Source: Bacillota bacterium (lineage in GTDB: Bacteria > Bacillota > Clostridia > Acetivibrionales > DSM-1351). Taken from it: a stretch of DNA of 64,000 nt. Position numbers and translations under genes: made by a program. This document shows positions 9,962-18,766 of the stretch, one piece after another (the stretch's first letter is position 1; each line of letters opens with the position of its first letter). Location: positions 196,426-260,425 of the forward strand of contig JAEXOY010000018.1 of NCBI GenBank assembly GCA_023439045.1, written 5' to 3'. The notes below the pieces were generated by a model. That model was not told the origin of the DNA, searched no databases, and saw only the letters and a program-made list of their open reading frames with translations.

Positions 9962-11215
9962 TTATCCATTGTATTTTTTTATTGCAGCTACCATTGCTAC
10001 TACGTTTTCAATAGGTACACCCGGCTGAATATTGTGAATTGTATTAAATACAAAGCCACCATTTTTTCCAAACAGCTTACAACATTCCAATACCTCGTCA
10101 TAAACTTGCTTTGGAGTTCCAAACGGCAGTGTTTTTTGGGTATCAACTCCGCCTCCCCAGAAGGTAATGTTATCGCCATAGGAAGCCTTAAGCAGCTTTT
10201 TATCCATATTCTTGGCTGTCCACTGTACTGGGTTTAAAATGTCAAAGCCAGCATTAATTAGCTCAGGTACAAGCTTATATATACTGCCGCAGCAATGCTT
10301 AAAGGTTTTCCAGGTAGTATTTACATGTATCCAGTCGTTTACTCTTTTATAATAAGGTGCGTAAACCTGAGTAAACACCTCATTTGAGCAAAACGGACCA
10401 TTCTGTGTACCGAAATCTGTTCCACATATGTATGCTACCTGAACTGTTTCACCCAAAGCATCATGCATTTTCTTTAAATTTTCCAACGCATAATGTAGTT
10501 GGTATTCAAATATTTCGTGCAAAATCTCAGGTCTAGATACAATAGAAACATACCACTCTGTAATATCTCTAAGCCCTTTTGGCTGTTTCAGCTGAGGCCC
10601 GGGCACTAACGCAATATCACCAAAAGCAGTACCCCCGAGATTACCCATTACAACATCTCCGGTGTTTTCAAATAATGTTCTTTGAGCCTTTAGCCAAGCA
10701 AGATCCTCATCGGATATTGGTCCAAATTCCTCAAAATTATCCTTAACATCGTATTGGTCTTCGTCAAAATCAGGAGCACGATTGATACTGTCAAAATATA
10801 CCCCGTTCTTTGGCATGCAGCCCGCAGGTGGGTATGAAGTGTCTCCGCAGGAATAAATGAAGGTATTTCCTTTGTCATCCATACTGGTAACAAAGTCTTC
10901 AGCGACCAGAACGTCCTGTCCCCATGGGGTTCTCCACTCCTTAAACTTATCCTTCTGTTTAAAACCAAACATTGTACCTGCACTCCATAGGGGAGTGGTC
11001 TGTATCCCCATTGCCTCTTTCAAATCGTCTTCAACATGAGCCAGCATTTGTACAGGCTCTAATATTTTGATAGGTTTCTTCTCCAAACCGTAGTATTCTC
11101 TCAAGCCTTCTGCAACTTTACAGTGAATACCTGTTGTTGGCATACCACCTATATCTAAAAGTATTGGTCCTTCAATATGATTGACTGCAAGCTTTAGTTT
11201 CTCTTTTCCTGTCAT
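9962..11215 (-). CDS. Uroporphyrinogen decarboxylase (URO-D) family protein
   Basis: 417-residue TIM-barrel protein of the URO-D/MtaA superfamily, which includes heme-pathway decarboxylases and zinc-dependent methylcobamide methyltransferases. The motif FKHCCGSIYK followed by GFDILNPVQ matches the methyltransferase side of the family, where a His-x-Cys pair binds zinc. No heme-pathway gene is nearby. A methyl-transfer role or an enzymatic role on an unknown small molecule is therefore more likely than uroporphyrinogen decarboxylation. Start ATG with AAGGAGAAC in front. It is transcribed with the DUF4432 gene upstream (about 86 bases) and the LacI-fusion gene downstream. The exact reaction cannot be assigned, and no corrinoid protein is present in the window. 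Confidence 0.82.
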   Translation of the reverse strand: MTGKEKLKLAVNHIEGPILLDIGGMPTTGIHCKVAEGLREYYGLEKKPIKILEPVQMLAHVEDDLKEAMGIQTTPLWSAGTMFGFKQKDKFKEWRTPWGQDVLVAEDFVTSMDDKGNTFIYSCGDTSYPPAGCMPKNGVYFDSINRAPDFDEDQYDVKDNFEEFGPISDEDLAWLKAQRTLFENTGDVVMGNLGGTAFGDIALVPGPQLKQPKGLRDITEWYVSIVSRPEILHEIFEYQLHYALENLKKMHDALGETVQVAYICGTDFGTQNGPFCSNEVFTQVYAPYYKRVNDWIHVNTTWKTFKHCCGSIYKLVPELINAGFDILNPVQWTAKNMDKKLLKASYGDNITFWGGGVDTQKTLPFGTPKQVYDEVLECCKLFGKNGGFVFNTIHNIQPGVPIENVVAMVAAIKKYNG

Positions 11216-11301
11216 AACGGTTCTCCTTTATAGACGTGTACTTGTACGTAGTTTATCGATAATAATCTATGGCAAAGACTTCTTTAATCGCTAGCATGAA
11301 A

Positions 11302-12459
11302 TTATCTAGTATTAGTTAATTTATCAATTTCGCGACAGGTCTCCTCATATTGCTCACTACCATCAAGTATCTCAAATTCAATTAAGATTTCCTCTCTTTC
11401 AAATGGTTGAATAGTATGTATGTCGTTACCTTCATATGCCCTGCCATATACATTGGAGTTAGTTGGCTCTAGTCCCATAACATAATCTCCGGATGCAATG
11501 GATTTCCATTGTACAAATTTGGGTAAATATCGCTTGTTGAATTTTATTTTGATCCCGATATTTCTTTTAAGATTATACAGGCAGGCAAAGGTATCTCCGT
11601 TTTCATAAGCTGCTAGGTCATGAAGGTATACTCTTTCTGGCTCATTATCTATAGGTTGCTCCATGATATTCCACTTATCAGCATCCTTTTGGGCTGCTTT
11701 ATCGCGAGGTGTTACTTGTGTAGTAGGCAATAATACAACTGTATTTTCATCTAGTAGAGGATATCCGAAGTTGAAATGGTAAAGAAGCATCATGGGTTCT
11801 GCTCTAAAACTAATATTTTCAATTGTATCAGTAATAGTAATCTTATTTTCACCGTATACTGTTGAAATCTTACGCTTCAAGGTTAAATTCTTTCCGAAAA
11901 TCTCTGCCTCTCTCATTTCTCCAGAAATTGAAAGCACATACCTGTCGTGCTGCCATTCGCAATTGCTGCTAACATGCTCTGCTGGAGCAGATCGGATTCT
12001 GCCATGCATGGGGTAATGTTTGCTGTTTTCTTCACAGGGGAGGCAAGTGTTTTCTAAACCACAGGTAAAGAACAATCCACCCATTAAGCTCTTAGTTCCT
12101 TCTTCGCCATGAGTATCATAATCAGCACGTCCTATTAAACCCTGCTTTGCAAGAAAATTAATATTCATTCCCTTATAGGTGAAATCAATTATATCAAGGC
12201 ATTTGTCTGCGGCTACTTGAAATCTCAAGTCTCCATTTTTCACATCAAATGCTTTTATTCCACGTGCTCTTCCTTCTGCGAAAGTGAAGGGGCGCACAAA
12301 TGCTACCTGCTGCATGCTCCCAACATATTTGTAGAGGTTTTGCTTCGGAAAACCTTGCTTCGAGCTTAGTGCCAAGCTTGGGTAGGTGCTAAGGGCCGTA
12401 TTGCATACTTCGGTTTGATCGGAGTTTTGTACGGTAATCGGACTTTGAGTAATCTTCAT
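11302..12459 (-). CDS. DUF4432 family, aldose-1-epimerase-like protein
   Basis: 385 residues. The sequence fits the DUF4432 family, a galactose-mutarotase-like beta-sandwich often found in carbohydrate clusters. Visible family features are FAEGRARGIKAFDV, DKCLDI, the GGLFFTCGLEN segment, HGRIRS and the late HFNFGYPLLDE. Proteins of this fold act on sugars or sugar derivatives, probably as epimerases, and work in the cytoplasm; no signal peptide is seen. A good TTAGGAGG site precedes the ATG. It is the first gene of the minus-strand group with the URO-D protein and the LacI fusion, and its upstream region carries a degenerate repeat array and a TGAAACGTTTCA palindrome. Specific substrate unknown. 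Confidence 0.8.
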   Translation of the reverse strand: MKITQSPITVQNSDQTEVCNTALSTYPSLALSSKQGFPKQNLYKYVGSMQQVAFVRPFTFAEGRARGIKAFDVKNGDLRFQVAADKCLDIIDFTYKGMNINFLAKQGLIGRADYDTHGEEGTKSLMGGLFFTCGLENTCLPCEENSKHYPMHGRIRSAPAEHVSSNCEWQHDRYVLSISGEMREAEIFGKNLTLKRKISTVYGENKITITDTIENISFRAEPMMLLYHFNFGYPLLDENTVVLLPTTQVTPRDKAAQKDADKWNIMEQPIDNEPERVYLHDLAAYENGDTFACLYNLKRNIGIKIKFNKRYLPKFVQWKSIASGDYVMGLEPTNSNVYGRAYEGNDIHTIQPFEREEILIEFEILDGSEQYEETCREIDKLTNTR

Positions 12460-12474
12460 GTTTTCCTCCTAATA

Positions 12475-12695
12475 TATTCTTCCTTATTGCTATGCTGTGA
12501 AATGTCTCGGAAGATAAATTGTTTTCTTCCTTGTTGAGATGTTGTGAAATGTTTATCTAGATTGCGAATTATTTCTTTTTGCATTACAGTAAAGATCTTG
12601 GGAGACAACTTATTTCCATGTTTGCTGAGTTGTCCTGGAGTTTGGTAGACAACGTATTTTCCCCTTTATTCGGTTATTGTGAAACGTTTCATGAA
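12475..12695. repeat. Degenerate tandem repeats (about 46 bp, five units)
   Basis: Within the 600-base gap between DUF4432 and rlmD a motif close to TGTGAAATGTTT recurs. Its AAA (or GGA) core lies at 12500, 12547, 12591, 12637 and 12682, spacing 47, 44, 46 and 45. A second anchor close to GGNAGAYAANTTATTTTCC lies between consecutive cores (about 12507, 12558, 12600 and 12646). The units are diverged, so this is an old tandem array or a set of protein-binding sites upstream of the DUF4432 gene. The remaining DNA (12700-13059) is AT-rich and must carry the rlmD promoter; nothing else was recognised in it. Confidence 0.6.
12680..12691. promoter_or_regulatory. Perfect palindrome TGAAACGTTTCA, candidate LacI-type operator
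   Basis: A 12-bp perfect palindrome with a central CG, the general form of LacI/GalR-family and catabolite-repression operators. It lies in the last unit of the repeat array between divergent DUF4432 and rlmD. It differs from the 15-bp palindromes in front of the LacI-fusion gene, so a different regulator (for example CcpA) may bind it. Confidence 0.5.
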
Positions 12696-13059
12696 ATATA
12701 CACATATAGTACCACATTGAAGTTTAATATTCAATATTAAAAGTTTAGATATGCCTAAAATAGTTTGGATGAGCTTAAGAGCAATCGGATGTTAGTGACT
12801 TCAAATATGTTTATTTTTTTATAATATTGAATTAGTATTATGAGATTTGTAGTTGTAGTATGTGTTGGTCTAAGGTTGGTATTGATTTTGAGATGACTTA
12901 GTAATAAAGATAATTTCTGGCTGCTGCGTAATCTAAAAGGTTATTATTAGATTTTGCAATACATTTAATATATTTAATGCAATAATAAGATAGTTTGTGG
13001 TACATTAATATTTATATAGAAAGAGTTGGATTGCAAAAAGTTGGTAAAAGGAGCCATAC

Positions 13060-14439
13060 ATGCTTAATAAAAATCAAAAATATACAATTGAAATAACAGG
13101 CCTGACCCATGAGGGTCAGGGTGTAGGTAATATAGATGGGTTTGTAGTATTTGTTGACGGGGCGCTACCGGAGGAAACGGTTGAGGTTCTTATAATTAAG
13201 GTTACCAAGAGCTATGCAGTGGGCAAGCTGTTGGAGATAAAAAGGCCTTCTGCTCATAGAGTGGAGCCGTTCTGCAAAGTTTACAAAAGGTGCGGGGGAT
13301 GCTCAATGCAACACTTGGATTATGAGGAGCAGCTTAAGTCCAAGGCAGATGTTATAGTGCAGAACCTGAGAAGGTTGGGCGGTATTAATATGGACAAGGT
13401 TAAGGTGCATCCAGCTATCGGCATGGAGCAGCCTTTTCAATATAGGAACAAGGTGCAGTACCCGGTGGGGATGCAGAACGGCGAGGTGAAAATTGGATTT
13501 TTCGCCAACAGGTCGCACGATATTATTGATAGTGATGAGTGCGAAATCCAGCCAGCTGAAAGCAATTCTATAAGAGAAATTGTAAGGAACTTTGCTCAGA
13601 AAAATAGTATTTCAATATATGATGAAGCCTCAGGTAAGGGGCTATTGAGACATGTAATGGTGAGAAAAGGCTTTACCACAAATGAGCTAATGGTGGTGCT
13701 GGTACTCAATGGTAGAAAGCTTCCTAATGCGCCAGATTTGGTCAGTCAACTAACACAAGCCTTTAGCACTATAAAGAGCATTTATATTAATGTAAATACA
13801 AAGAAGACAAATATTATCCTAGGCAATGAGAGTATACTGCTCTTTGGTCAGAAATATATTAGCGATTACATTGGTAAATACAAGTTTAATATATCCCCGT
13901 TGTCGTTCTTTCAGGTCAACCCAATACAAACTGAGAAGCTATATAGTAAAGCGCTAGAGTTTTCAGCGTTGACAGGTGGGGAAAATGTTTTTGACCTATA
14001 CTGTGGGATAGGAACTATTTCTCTGTTTTTATCTGAAAAGGCTGAGAAGGTAATAGGGGTAGAGGTTGTACCTGAGGCGATTGCTGACGCCAAGGAGAAC
14101 GCTAAAATAAACGGCGTAGAAAACGCAGAGTTCTATGTTGGAGAGGCTGAAAAGGTAATACCAGAGCTTTATAATAAGGGCGTACGTGCTGACGTAGTGG
14201 TAGTAGATCCTCCGAGAAAGGGCTGCGATCAAGTGCTTCTAGACATATTGGTAGAAATGAAGCCAGAGCGCATTGTATATGTAAGCTGTAACCCTGCAAC
14301 TCTTGCTAGAGACGTGGGCTTCTTGTCCAAGAACGGATTTGAATTGAAAGAGGTTCAGGGGGTGGATATGTTTCCGTGGACATGCCATGTGGAGACGGTA
14401 GTTCTGATGACAAGATGTGGTTCGGAGGATAAGAAGTAG
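13060..14439 (+). CDS. rlmD: 23S rRNA (uracil-5-)-methyltransferase, RlmD/RumA family
   Basis: 459 residues. Methylates C5 of a uridine in 23S rRNA (position 1939 for RlmD; RlmCD-type enzymes of Gram-positives can also modify 747), using SAM. Order of domains: TRAM RNA-binding domain (about 1-60), Fe-S cluster cysteines C72, C78, C81 and C161, a central RNA-binding part, then the Rossmann methyltransferase (FDLYCGIGTISLFL, VVVDPPRKG). The catalytic cysteine is C410 in YVSCNPATLARD. All key residues are present. The gene ends in HVETVVLMTRCGSEDKK. This 3' end is repeated as orphan copies at 22003 and 50399, making it a candidate insertion site. Confidence 0.93.
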   Translation: MLNKNQKYTIEITGLTHEGQGVGNIDGFVVFVDGALPEETVEVLIIKVTKSYAVGKLLEIKRPSAHRVEPFCKVYKRCGGCSMQHLDYEEQLKSKADVIVQNLRRLGGINMDKVKVHPAIGMEQPFQYRNKVQYPVGMQNGEVKIGFFANRSHDIIDSDECEIQPAESNSIREIVRNFAQKNSISIYDEASGKGLLRHVMVRKGFTTNELMVVLVLNGRKLPNAPDLVSQLTQAFSTIKSIYINVNTKKTNIILGNESILLFGQKYISDYIGKYKFNISPLSFFQVNPIQTEKLYSKALEFSALTGGENVFDLYCGIGTISLFLSEKAEKVIGVEVVPEAIADAKENAKINGVENAEFYVGEAEKVIPELYNKGVRADVVVVDPPRKGCDQVLLDILVEMKPERIVYVSCNPATLARDVGFLSKNGFELKEVQGVDMFPWTCHVETVVLMTRCGSEDKK

Positions 14440-14488
14440 GGATCTACCACAACATGTAGTGTTTTGAAGTGATTTTGGGGCGGAAATT

Positions 14489-14510
14489 GAGCAAAAAAAT
14501 GCTCTTTTTT
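14489..14510 (+). terminator. Terminator of rlmD
   Basis: GAGCA / TGCTC stem (14489-14493 and 14500-14504) with an A-rich loop, followed by six T residues. An outer GGGGC / GCCCC pairing (about 14477-14515) may enlarge the stem. Confidence 0.7.
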
Positions 14511-14559
14511 GCCCCTTAAAAGTTCGGGGTCTTTTGCCGGTCTTCGCAGTGTTGGTAAG

Positions 14560-14718
14560 GCCATTGACTACGCTGATTGAAAGCTTCACTCCAAATTCAA
14601 CATCTGCATTGGTTTTACCTCTTACGATAGGCCTGAAAAAGGGCATGTGAAGACTAACAATTCTATCTTGAATTTTGTGCTCTTTGCATAGTACATACTC
14701 CTTTGCTGACGAAATCAC
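14560..14718 (-). pseudogene. Transposase fragment, IS1182-like
   Basis: About 53 codons with no intact gene on either side. The translated piece contains RPIVRGKTNADVEFGVKLS, which matches the conserved 'RPIVRGK...VEFG.K.S' segment of IS1182-type (DDE) transposases. The similarity stops near residue 53 and the rest of the open frame is the antisense of the rlmD end. No inverted repeats or target duplication were found. It is a relic lying right after the rlmD tail. Confidence 0.6.
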
Positions 14719-15173
14719 TGGACAAAAAGGTTTTGGTATTGTTTTGGTTTTAGCAGTGTCAGGCTACTCTTTTTTTGAAAGTCTTTCTATGATTGTCAAA
14801 CGGATCGTCAATTCGGTGATGTTGGTGCTCCGTTCCCGTAGAAATATGTTCATCCAGTTATGCTGGGAGAACCTTGCCCCACCACTTCCCACAAACGGCG
14901 TCTCTGAGTTTTTCGATAGTGGGTTGACCATTTGGATAACGAATTTTCATGTATGCAATCTCCTTGCTTAATGCGGATACCTTTTCTCCATAGTCGACGT
15001 TTCCCTTGATACATCTCGGTTAGATACTGTATCGAATTGTTTCATCTTGAACACCCTATCACTCTTTATTGTACGGATATTCAATTTATCTGCGAGTCTG
15101 AGTTTGGATACTTACTGGAATAGACTGCTTTGCCGCCCTGTGGGGGTATGTTTGATGGGTTGAAATTAATTTC
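14719..15173. other. Decayed region downstream of rlmD
   Basis: No intact gene. On the minus strand a short open frame with its own AAGGAGA site (14858-14950, 30 codons, beginning MKIRYPNGQ) is visible; the frame is also open further upstream to about 15010. It may be the start of a lost mobile-element gene; it was not recognised. The rest shows stop codons in all frames, consistent with insertion-sequence remains. Confidence 0.4.
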
Positions 15174-15263
15174 TGTTAACACTTGCTTGAAACATATTTA
15201 CTCTAATGAATATAGATGTTAACATAATATTGAACATAATTATATTTATTGAACATTTGTTCA
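15174..15263 (+). promoter_or_regulatory. Candidate operator region of the SorC regulator
   Basis: Palindrome TGTTAACA occurs twice (15174-15181 and 15217-15224, 43 bases apart). TGAACA at 15231 is followed 19 bases later by the inverted repeat TGAACATTTGTTCA (15250-15263), which lies just upstream of the AGGGGAGAAG ribosome site. Such repeats directly in front of a SorC-family gene suggest autoregulation of the sugar operon. Exact -35/-10 boxes were not assigned. Confidence 0.5.
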
Positions 15264-15279
15264 AAAGGGGAGAAGTCTT

Positions 15280-16221
15280 ATGGCGATTACAGATAATATG
15301 AGAATGACTCTTAAGGTCTGCCGACTATATTACGAAGATAATCTCAGCCAGAAAGAAATTTCTGCACAACTCGGGATTTCCCGCCCTCAAATCAGCAGAA
15401 TGCTGACCAATGCGCGAAATAACAATTTAGTGTCAATCAAGATAAATAATCCATTTTTAGATGAAACAAATCTCGAACACCTTCTTATTGAAAGGTATCA
15501 CCTGAAGGATGCCCTTGTACTCAACACGATTAATCATAATGAAGAGGGCGGCATGATTGAAGAATTCGGACGGATGGCAGCAGGCTGTATAGACGGGTAT
15601 ATCATGGATAATAGCTGTGTAGGCGTGATGAGCGGTCAAACACTAAGCAGTATGGTACGGTCCATCAGGCATCTTAGCCGCAGAGGCCTGGAGTTGGTCT
15701 CTTTGGTCGGTGGCATAGGCTCAACCAGCGTTAAGTGGCATGCCAATGTCATTGCACAACAGATGGCAGAATGCTCAGGAGGCAGTTGTTATATTCTGAA
15801 TGCGCCTGTTATTGTACAAAGCAAACAATCACGTGACATGCTGGTCAGTGAACCGGAGATTGCATCAGTGCTTCAGAAGGGCTTGAAATGCGATGTTGCA
15901 ATCGTAGGAATCGGACAGCTCAACATGAATTCGACAACTGTTCAGGCAGGTGCATTGAATGCTGAAGATATGGAACGGCTAAAGGCAGCAGGTGCGGTTG
16001 CTTCAGTATGTACATCCTATCTGGACGCTTCAGGAAAAATCATTAATACGGAACTCGAAGAACGGTCTATCGGACTGACACTCGAGCAGCTCAAAAGGTG
16101 CCGAACTATAGCGCTGGCAATTGGAGAAAATAAGGTGGAATCAATTAAAGCGGCATTATCGAGCGGCTACATTGACGTGTTTATCACCAATCTGGATACC
16201 GCCCGTTTAATAGCAAAATAA
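15280..16221 (+). CDS. SorC-family sugar-responsive transcriptional regulator
   Basis: 313 residues. An N-terminal helix-turn-helix (QKEISAQLGISRPQISRML, about residues 27-47) is followed by the large sugar-phosphate-binding domain of the SorC/DeoR group (GVMSGQTL, LVSLVGGIG, IVGIGQL, IALAIGE near the end, VDVFITNLDTA). Proteins of this family bind phosphorylated sugars and control uptake and kinase operons. It is the first gene of an apparent operon: 31 bases separate it from the ABC binding protein, and transporter, TrpA-like enzyme and kinase follow on the same strand. The likely effector is the kinase product made by the last gene. Palindromes upstream suggest self-control. Confidence 0.9.
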   Translation: MAITDNMRMTLKVCRLYYEDNLSQKEISAQLGISRPQISRMLTNARNNNLVSIKINNPFLDETNLEHLLIERYHLKDALVLNTINHNEEGGMIEEFGRMAAGCIDGYIMDNSCVGVMSGQTLSSMVRSIRHLSRRGLELVSLVGGIGSTSVKWHANVIAQQMAECSGGSCYILNAPVIVQSKQSRDMLVSEPEIASVLQKGLKCDVAIVGIGQLNMNSTTVQAGALNAEDMERLKAAGAVASVCTSYLDASGKIINTELEERSIGLTLEQLKRCRTIALAIGENKVESIKAALSSGYIDVFITNLDTARLIAK

Positions 16222-16252
16222 AAAATCATATTAAAAAACAGGAGGGAAAGAA

Positions 16253-17242
16253 ATGAAAAGATTTTTTGCAGTAATCGTAGCAATTATAATGATGCTTTCA
16301 ATGGTAGCTTGCGGAAGTAATTCCCCAACTACCGAGTCTAGTAACGGAACCTTGGAACCCCCGACATCTAGTGCTACAACGCCCGAAGCAAGTAGCGGGG
16401 CAACCGGTAAAAAGGTTTCATTGCTTACTCCTTATCTCAGTTCAGTTACTACAAATCAGATGGTAGAAGAAATGAAGGCAGGAATGGAAGCGCAGGGTAT
16501 GGTTGTTACAGTTGTTGATACCAAAGGAGACTTTGCTCAGCTTGCAAGTAGAATAGAAGACACTGTCTCTTCAAAAGCGGATGCAATCGTGCTTGTCAGC
16601 GCCGATCCTTCACAGGTCACTACACAGCTTCAGAGTGCATTTGACGCGAAGATTCCGGTTTTCGGCTGTGACAGTGGGTTTATTGAGGGCATGATGGTTA
16701 ACGCAACCAGCGACAACTACGCTATGGGCGAGCTTATTACAAAGTACCTTTTTGAGGACCTAATGGGTGGAAAGGGTACCGTTATAGCTCTAACCCATCG
16801 TCCTCATCCCGGTGTTGTCAAGAGATGTATAGCTTTCGACGATATGATCAAGAAGTATCCCGATATAAAACTGATCACAGAACAACACGTAGAAGTTCCC
16901 GGTCCCATTGAAAGTTCAAGAAAAGTAATGGAAAATCTTATTTTGTCCAATTCTTCAAAAGATTCCATCACCGCTGTATGGAGTGCATGGGATGAACCTG
17001 CGATTGGTGCCACTCAGGCTCTTCAGGATGCAGGAAGAAATGAAGTGATTGTTGTAGGGGTTGACGGAAACAGCCAGGCGGTTGAATTGATTAACAAGGA
17101 AACCAATCTAAAGGCGACTGTAGCTCAAAACTTTAAAGGCATGGCTGAAATTGTTATTACAGAGATGACAAAGATGTTTAATGGTGAAGAAATTACCAAG
17201 GGTGAGCAGTATGCACCTGCATCTATCATCACCAATAAATAG
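16253..17242 (+). CDS. Sugar ABC transporter substrate-binding lipoprotein
   Basis: 329 residues. A lipoprotein signal ends at MVAC (Cys near residue 20), followed by a Ser/Thr/Pro linker. The periplasmic-binding-protein type I (ribose/galactose/AI-2 class) domain follows: VSLLTPYLSS, ADAIVLVSADP, IPVFGCDSG, GVVKRCIAFDD, VWSAWDEPAIGATQAL and VVGVDGN. It captures a sugar outside the membrane and hands it to the permease encoded two genes downstream. A clear AGGAGG site precedes the ATG. The binding pocket is not diagnostic, so the sugar cannot be named. Confidence 0.93.
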   Translation: MKRFFAVIVAIIMMLSMVACGSNSPTTESSNGTLEPPTSSATTPEASSGATGKKVSLLTPYLSSVTTNQMVEEMKAGMEAQGMVVTVVDTKGDFAQLASRIEDTVSSKADAIVLVSADPSQVTTQLQSAFDAKIPVFGCDSGFIEGMMVNATSDNYAMGELITKYLFEDLMGGKGTVIALTHRPHPGVVKRCIAFDDMIKKYPDIKLITEQHVEVPGPIESSRKVMENLILSNSSKDSITAVWSAWDEPAIGATQALQDAGRNEVIVVGVDGNSQAVELINKETNLKATVAQNFKGMAEIVITEMTKMFNGEEITKGEQYAPASIITNK

Positions 17243-17269
17243 CAGAAATGCAATGAAGGAGTGATAAAG

Positions 17270-18751
17270 ATGCTTTTACAAACCAGACAGCTTTGTAAGC
17301 AGTTCGGAGGCGTTTATGCACTCCGGGATATTGAATTTGAAATTGCTGAAGGTGAGACGCTTGGCCTTGTAGGCGAAAATGGTGCAGGAAAATCTACCTT
17401 AATAAAAATATTGACAGGTGTTTATAGCCTGGACAGCGGAGAAATATACTGGAACGGGGAGCGCATAAATATATGCAATCCCCGCGAGAGCCGCGAGATC
17501 GGCATTAATGTTATTCATCAGGACAGAAACCTTATTCCAGCATTCAACGGTGTAGAGAACATATATCTTGGACTGGAATACGAAAAGAAAGCTGCATTTA
17601 CCATTGATTGGGCAAAAATGAAGCAACGCGTAATGGATGTCATGGAAGAACTGGGCGTATCGGTGGACCTCAATCTCCCAGCTTCGGCATTGACGCCGCC
17701 CCAGCGGACGATTCTTGAAATTATCCGAGCAATGATGACGCAATGTAAGCTGCTGATACTGGATGAACCGACGGCTTCTCTGACGGATAAGGAAGCTGAG
17801 ATGCTTTTTGAGACAATCGGCAGGCTAAAAGAAAGAGGTACGGCAATACTTTATGTAACACACCGCATGGATGAAATTTTCCGTCTTACCGACCGTATCA
17901 CTGTATTTAAAAACGGACAACTGGTAAATACCGTAGAGACAGCAAGTGTCAACAAGGATAAAATCATCTCAATGATGACGGATAACTGGGTTAGTGAAAA
18001 AATCAATGCTGCCAAGGAATTTGGAAAAGATATTTTAAGAGTAGATCATATTTCTTCAAAAGACGGAATTGTCAAGGATGCAAGTTTAACAGCACGTGCA
18101 GGTGAGATTCTGGGTATCTTCGGGTTGGGCGGCAGTGGGCGGACAGAGTTGTTGGAGTGTGTTTATGGCTACCGTAAGATTTCAGAAGGAACTATTACCC
18201 TTGACGGTCATGTTGTGGATAAACCTACACCAGCTAATTCCATAAAAAACGGAATGGTGCTTATCAGTGAAGACAGGCGTGGCAAGGCACTTGTCGGCTC
18301 ACTTACGGTCGGGAAGAATATTGTTCTTTCAACCATCGACAGGTATGCACATTTTGGGATCATTGACGGGAAAAAAGAAATCAGCGATGCAAAAGAAAAG
18401 ATCAATATGCTCAACATCAAAACAGAAGGTCCTCAGCAAACTGTATTGCAACTTTCGGGAGGCAACCAGCAAAAAGTCGTTTTTGCAAAAGCGCTGATGT
18501 CCAATCCCAAAGTTTTGCTTTGTGATGAGCCAACCCAGGCAGTGGATGTCATGACTCGTCTTGAAATCCACAAGCTGCTTAGGCGGAAGGCAGACGAGGG
18601 TAACGCAGTGGTTTTCGTATCATCGGACTTGAAAGAGGTGCTGGAAGCAACGGATAATGTATTGATAATGGCAAACGGGAAAACAAAGGGGCTGTTTGCA
18701 AATGACGATCTGACTGCAGAACAGGTACTTGCCTGTTGCTATGCAGATTAA
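17270..18751 (+). CDS. Sugar ABC transporter ATP-binding protein (RbsA/MglA type)
   Basis: 493 residues with two fused nucleotide-binding domains, as in CUT2 ribose-type importers. Domain 1: Walker A GENGAGKST, Walker B LLILDEPTAS, with a degenerate signature (LTPPQRTILEI). Domain 2: the Walker A position reads FGLGGSGRTE, as is usual for the degenerate second site, with signature LSGGNQQK and Walker B VLLCDEPTQ. An in-frame GTG at 17261 abuts the AAGGAG site, so the ATG at 17270 with an 8-base spacing is the likely start. It lies between the binding protein and the permease in one operon. Confidence 0.94.
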   Translation: MLLQTRQLCKQFGGVYALRDIEFEIAEGETLGLVGENGAGKSTLIKILTGVYSLDSGEIYWNGERINICNPRESREIGINVIHQDRNLIPAFNGVENIYLGLEYEKKAAFTIDWAKMKQRVMDVMEELGVSVDLNLPASALTPPQRTILEIIRAMMTQCKLLILDEPTASLTDKEAEMLFETIGRLKERGTAILYVTHRMDEIFRLTDRITVFKNGQLVNTVETASVNKDKIISMMTDNWVSEKINAAKEFGKDILRVDHISSKDGIVKDASLTARAGEILGIFGLGGSGRTELLECVYGYRKISEGTITLDGHVVDKPTPANSIKNGMVLISEDRRGKALVGSLTVGKNIVLSTIDRYAHFGIIDGKKEISDAKEKINMLNIKTEGPQQTVLQLSGGNQQKVVFAKALMSNPKVLLCDEPTQAVDVMTRLEIHKLLRRKADEGNAVVFVSSDLKEVLEATDNVLIMANGKTKGLFANDDLTAEQVLACCYAD

Positions 18752-18766
18752 CCGGGGGGAACACAC

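Noticed and set aside
12475..12695. CRISPR array
   Set aside because: The units are strongly diverged, lack constant repeats with variable spacers, and no cas genes are present.
14239..14718. 159-codon minus-strand open frame after rlmD as an intact gene
   Set aside because: Only the first 53 or so codons look like a transposase; the rest is antisense to the rlmD end and the terminator. Treated as a fragment.
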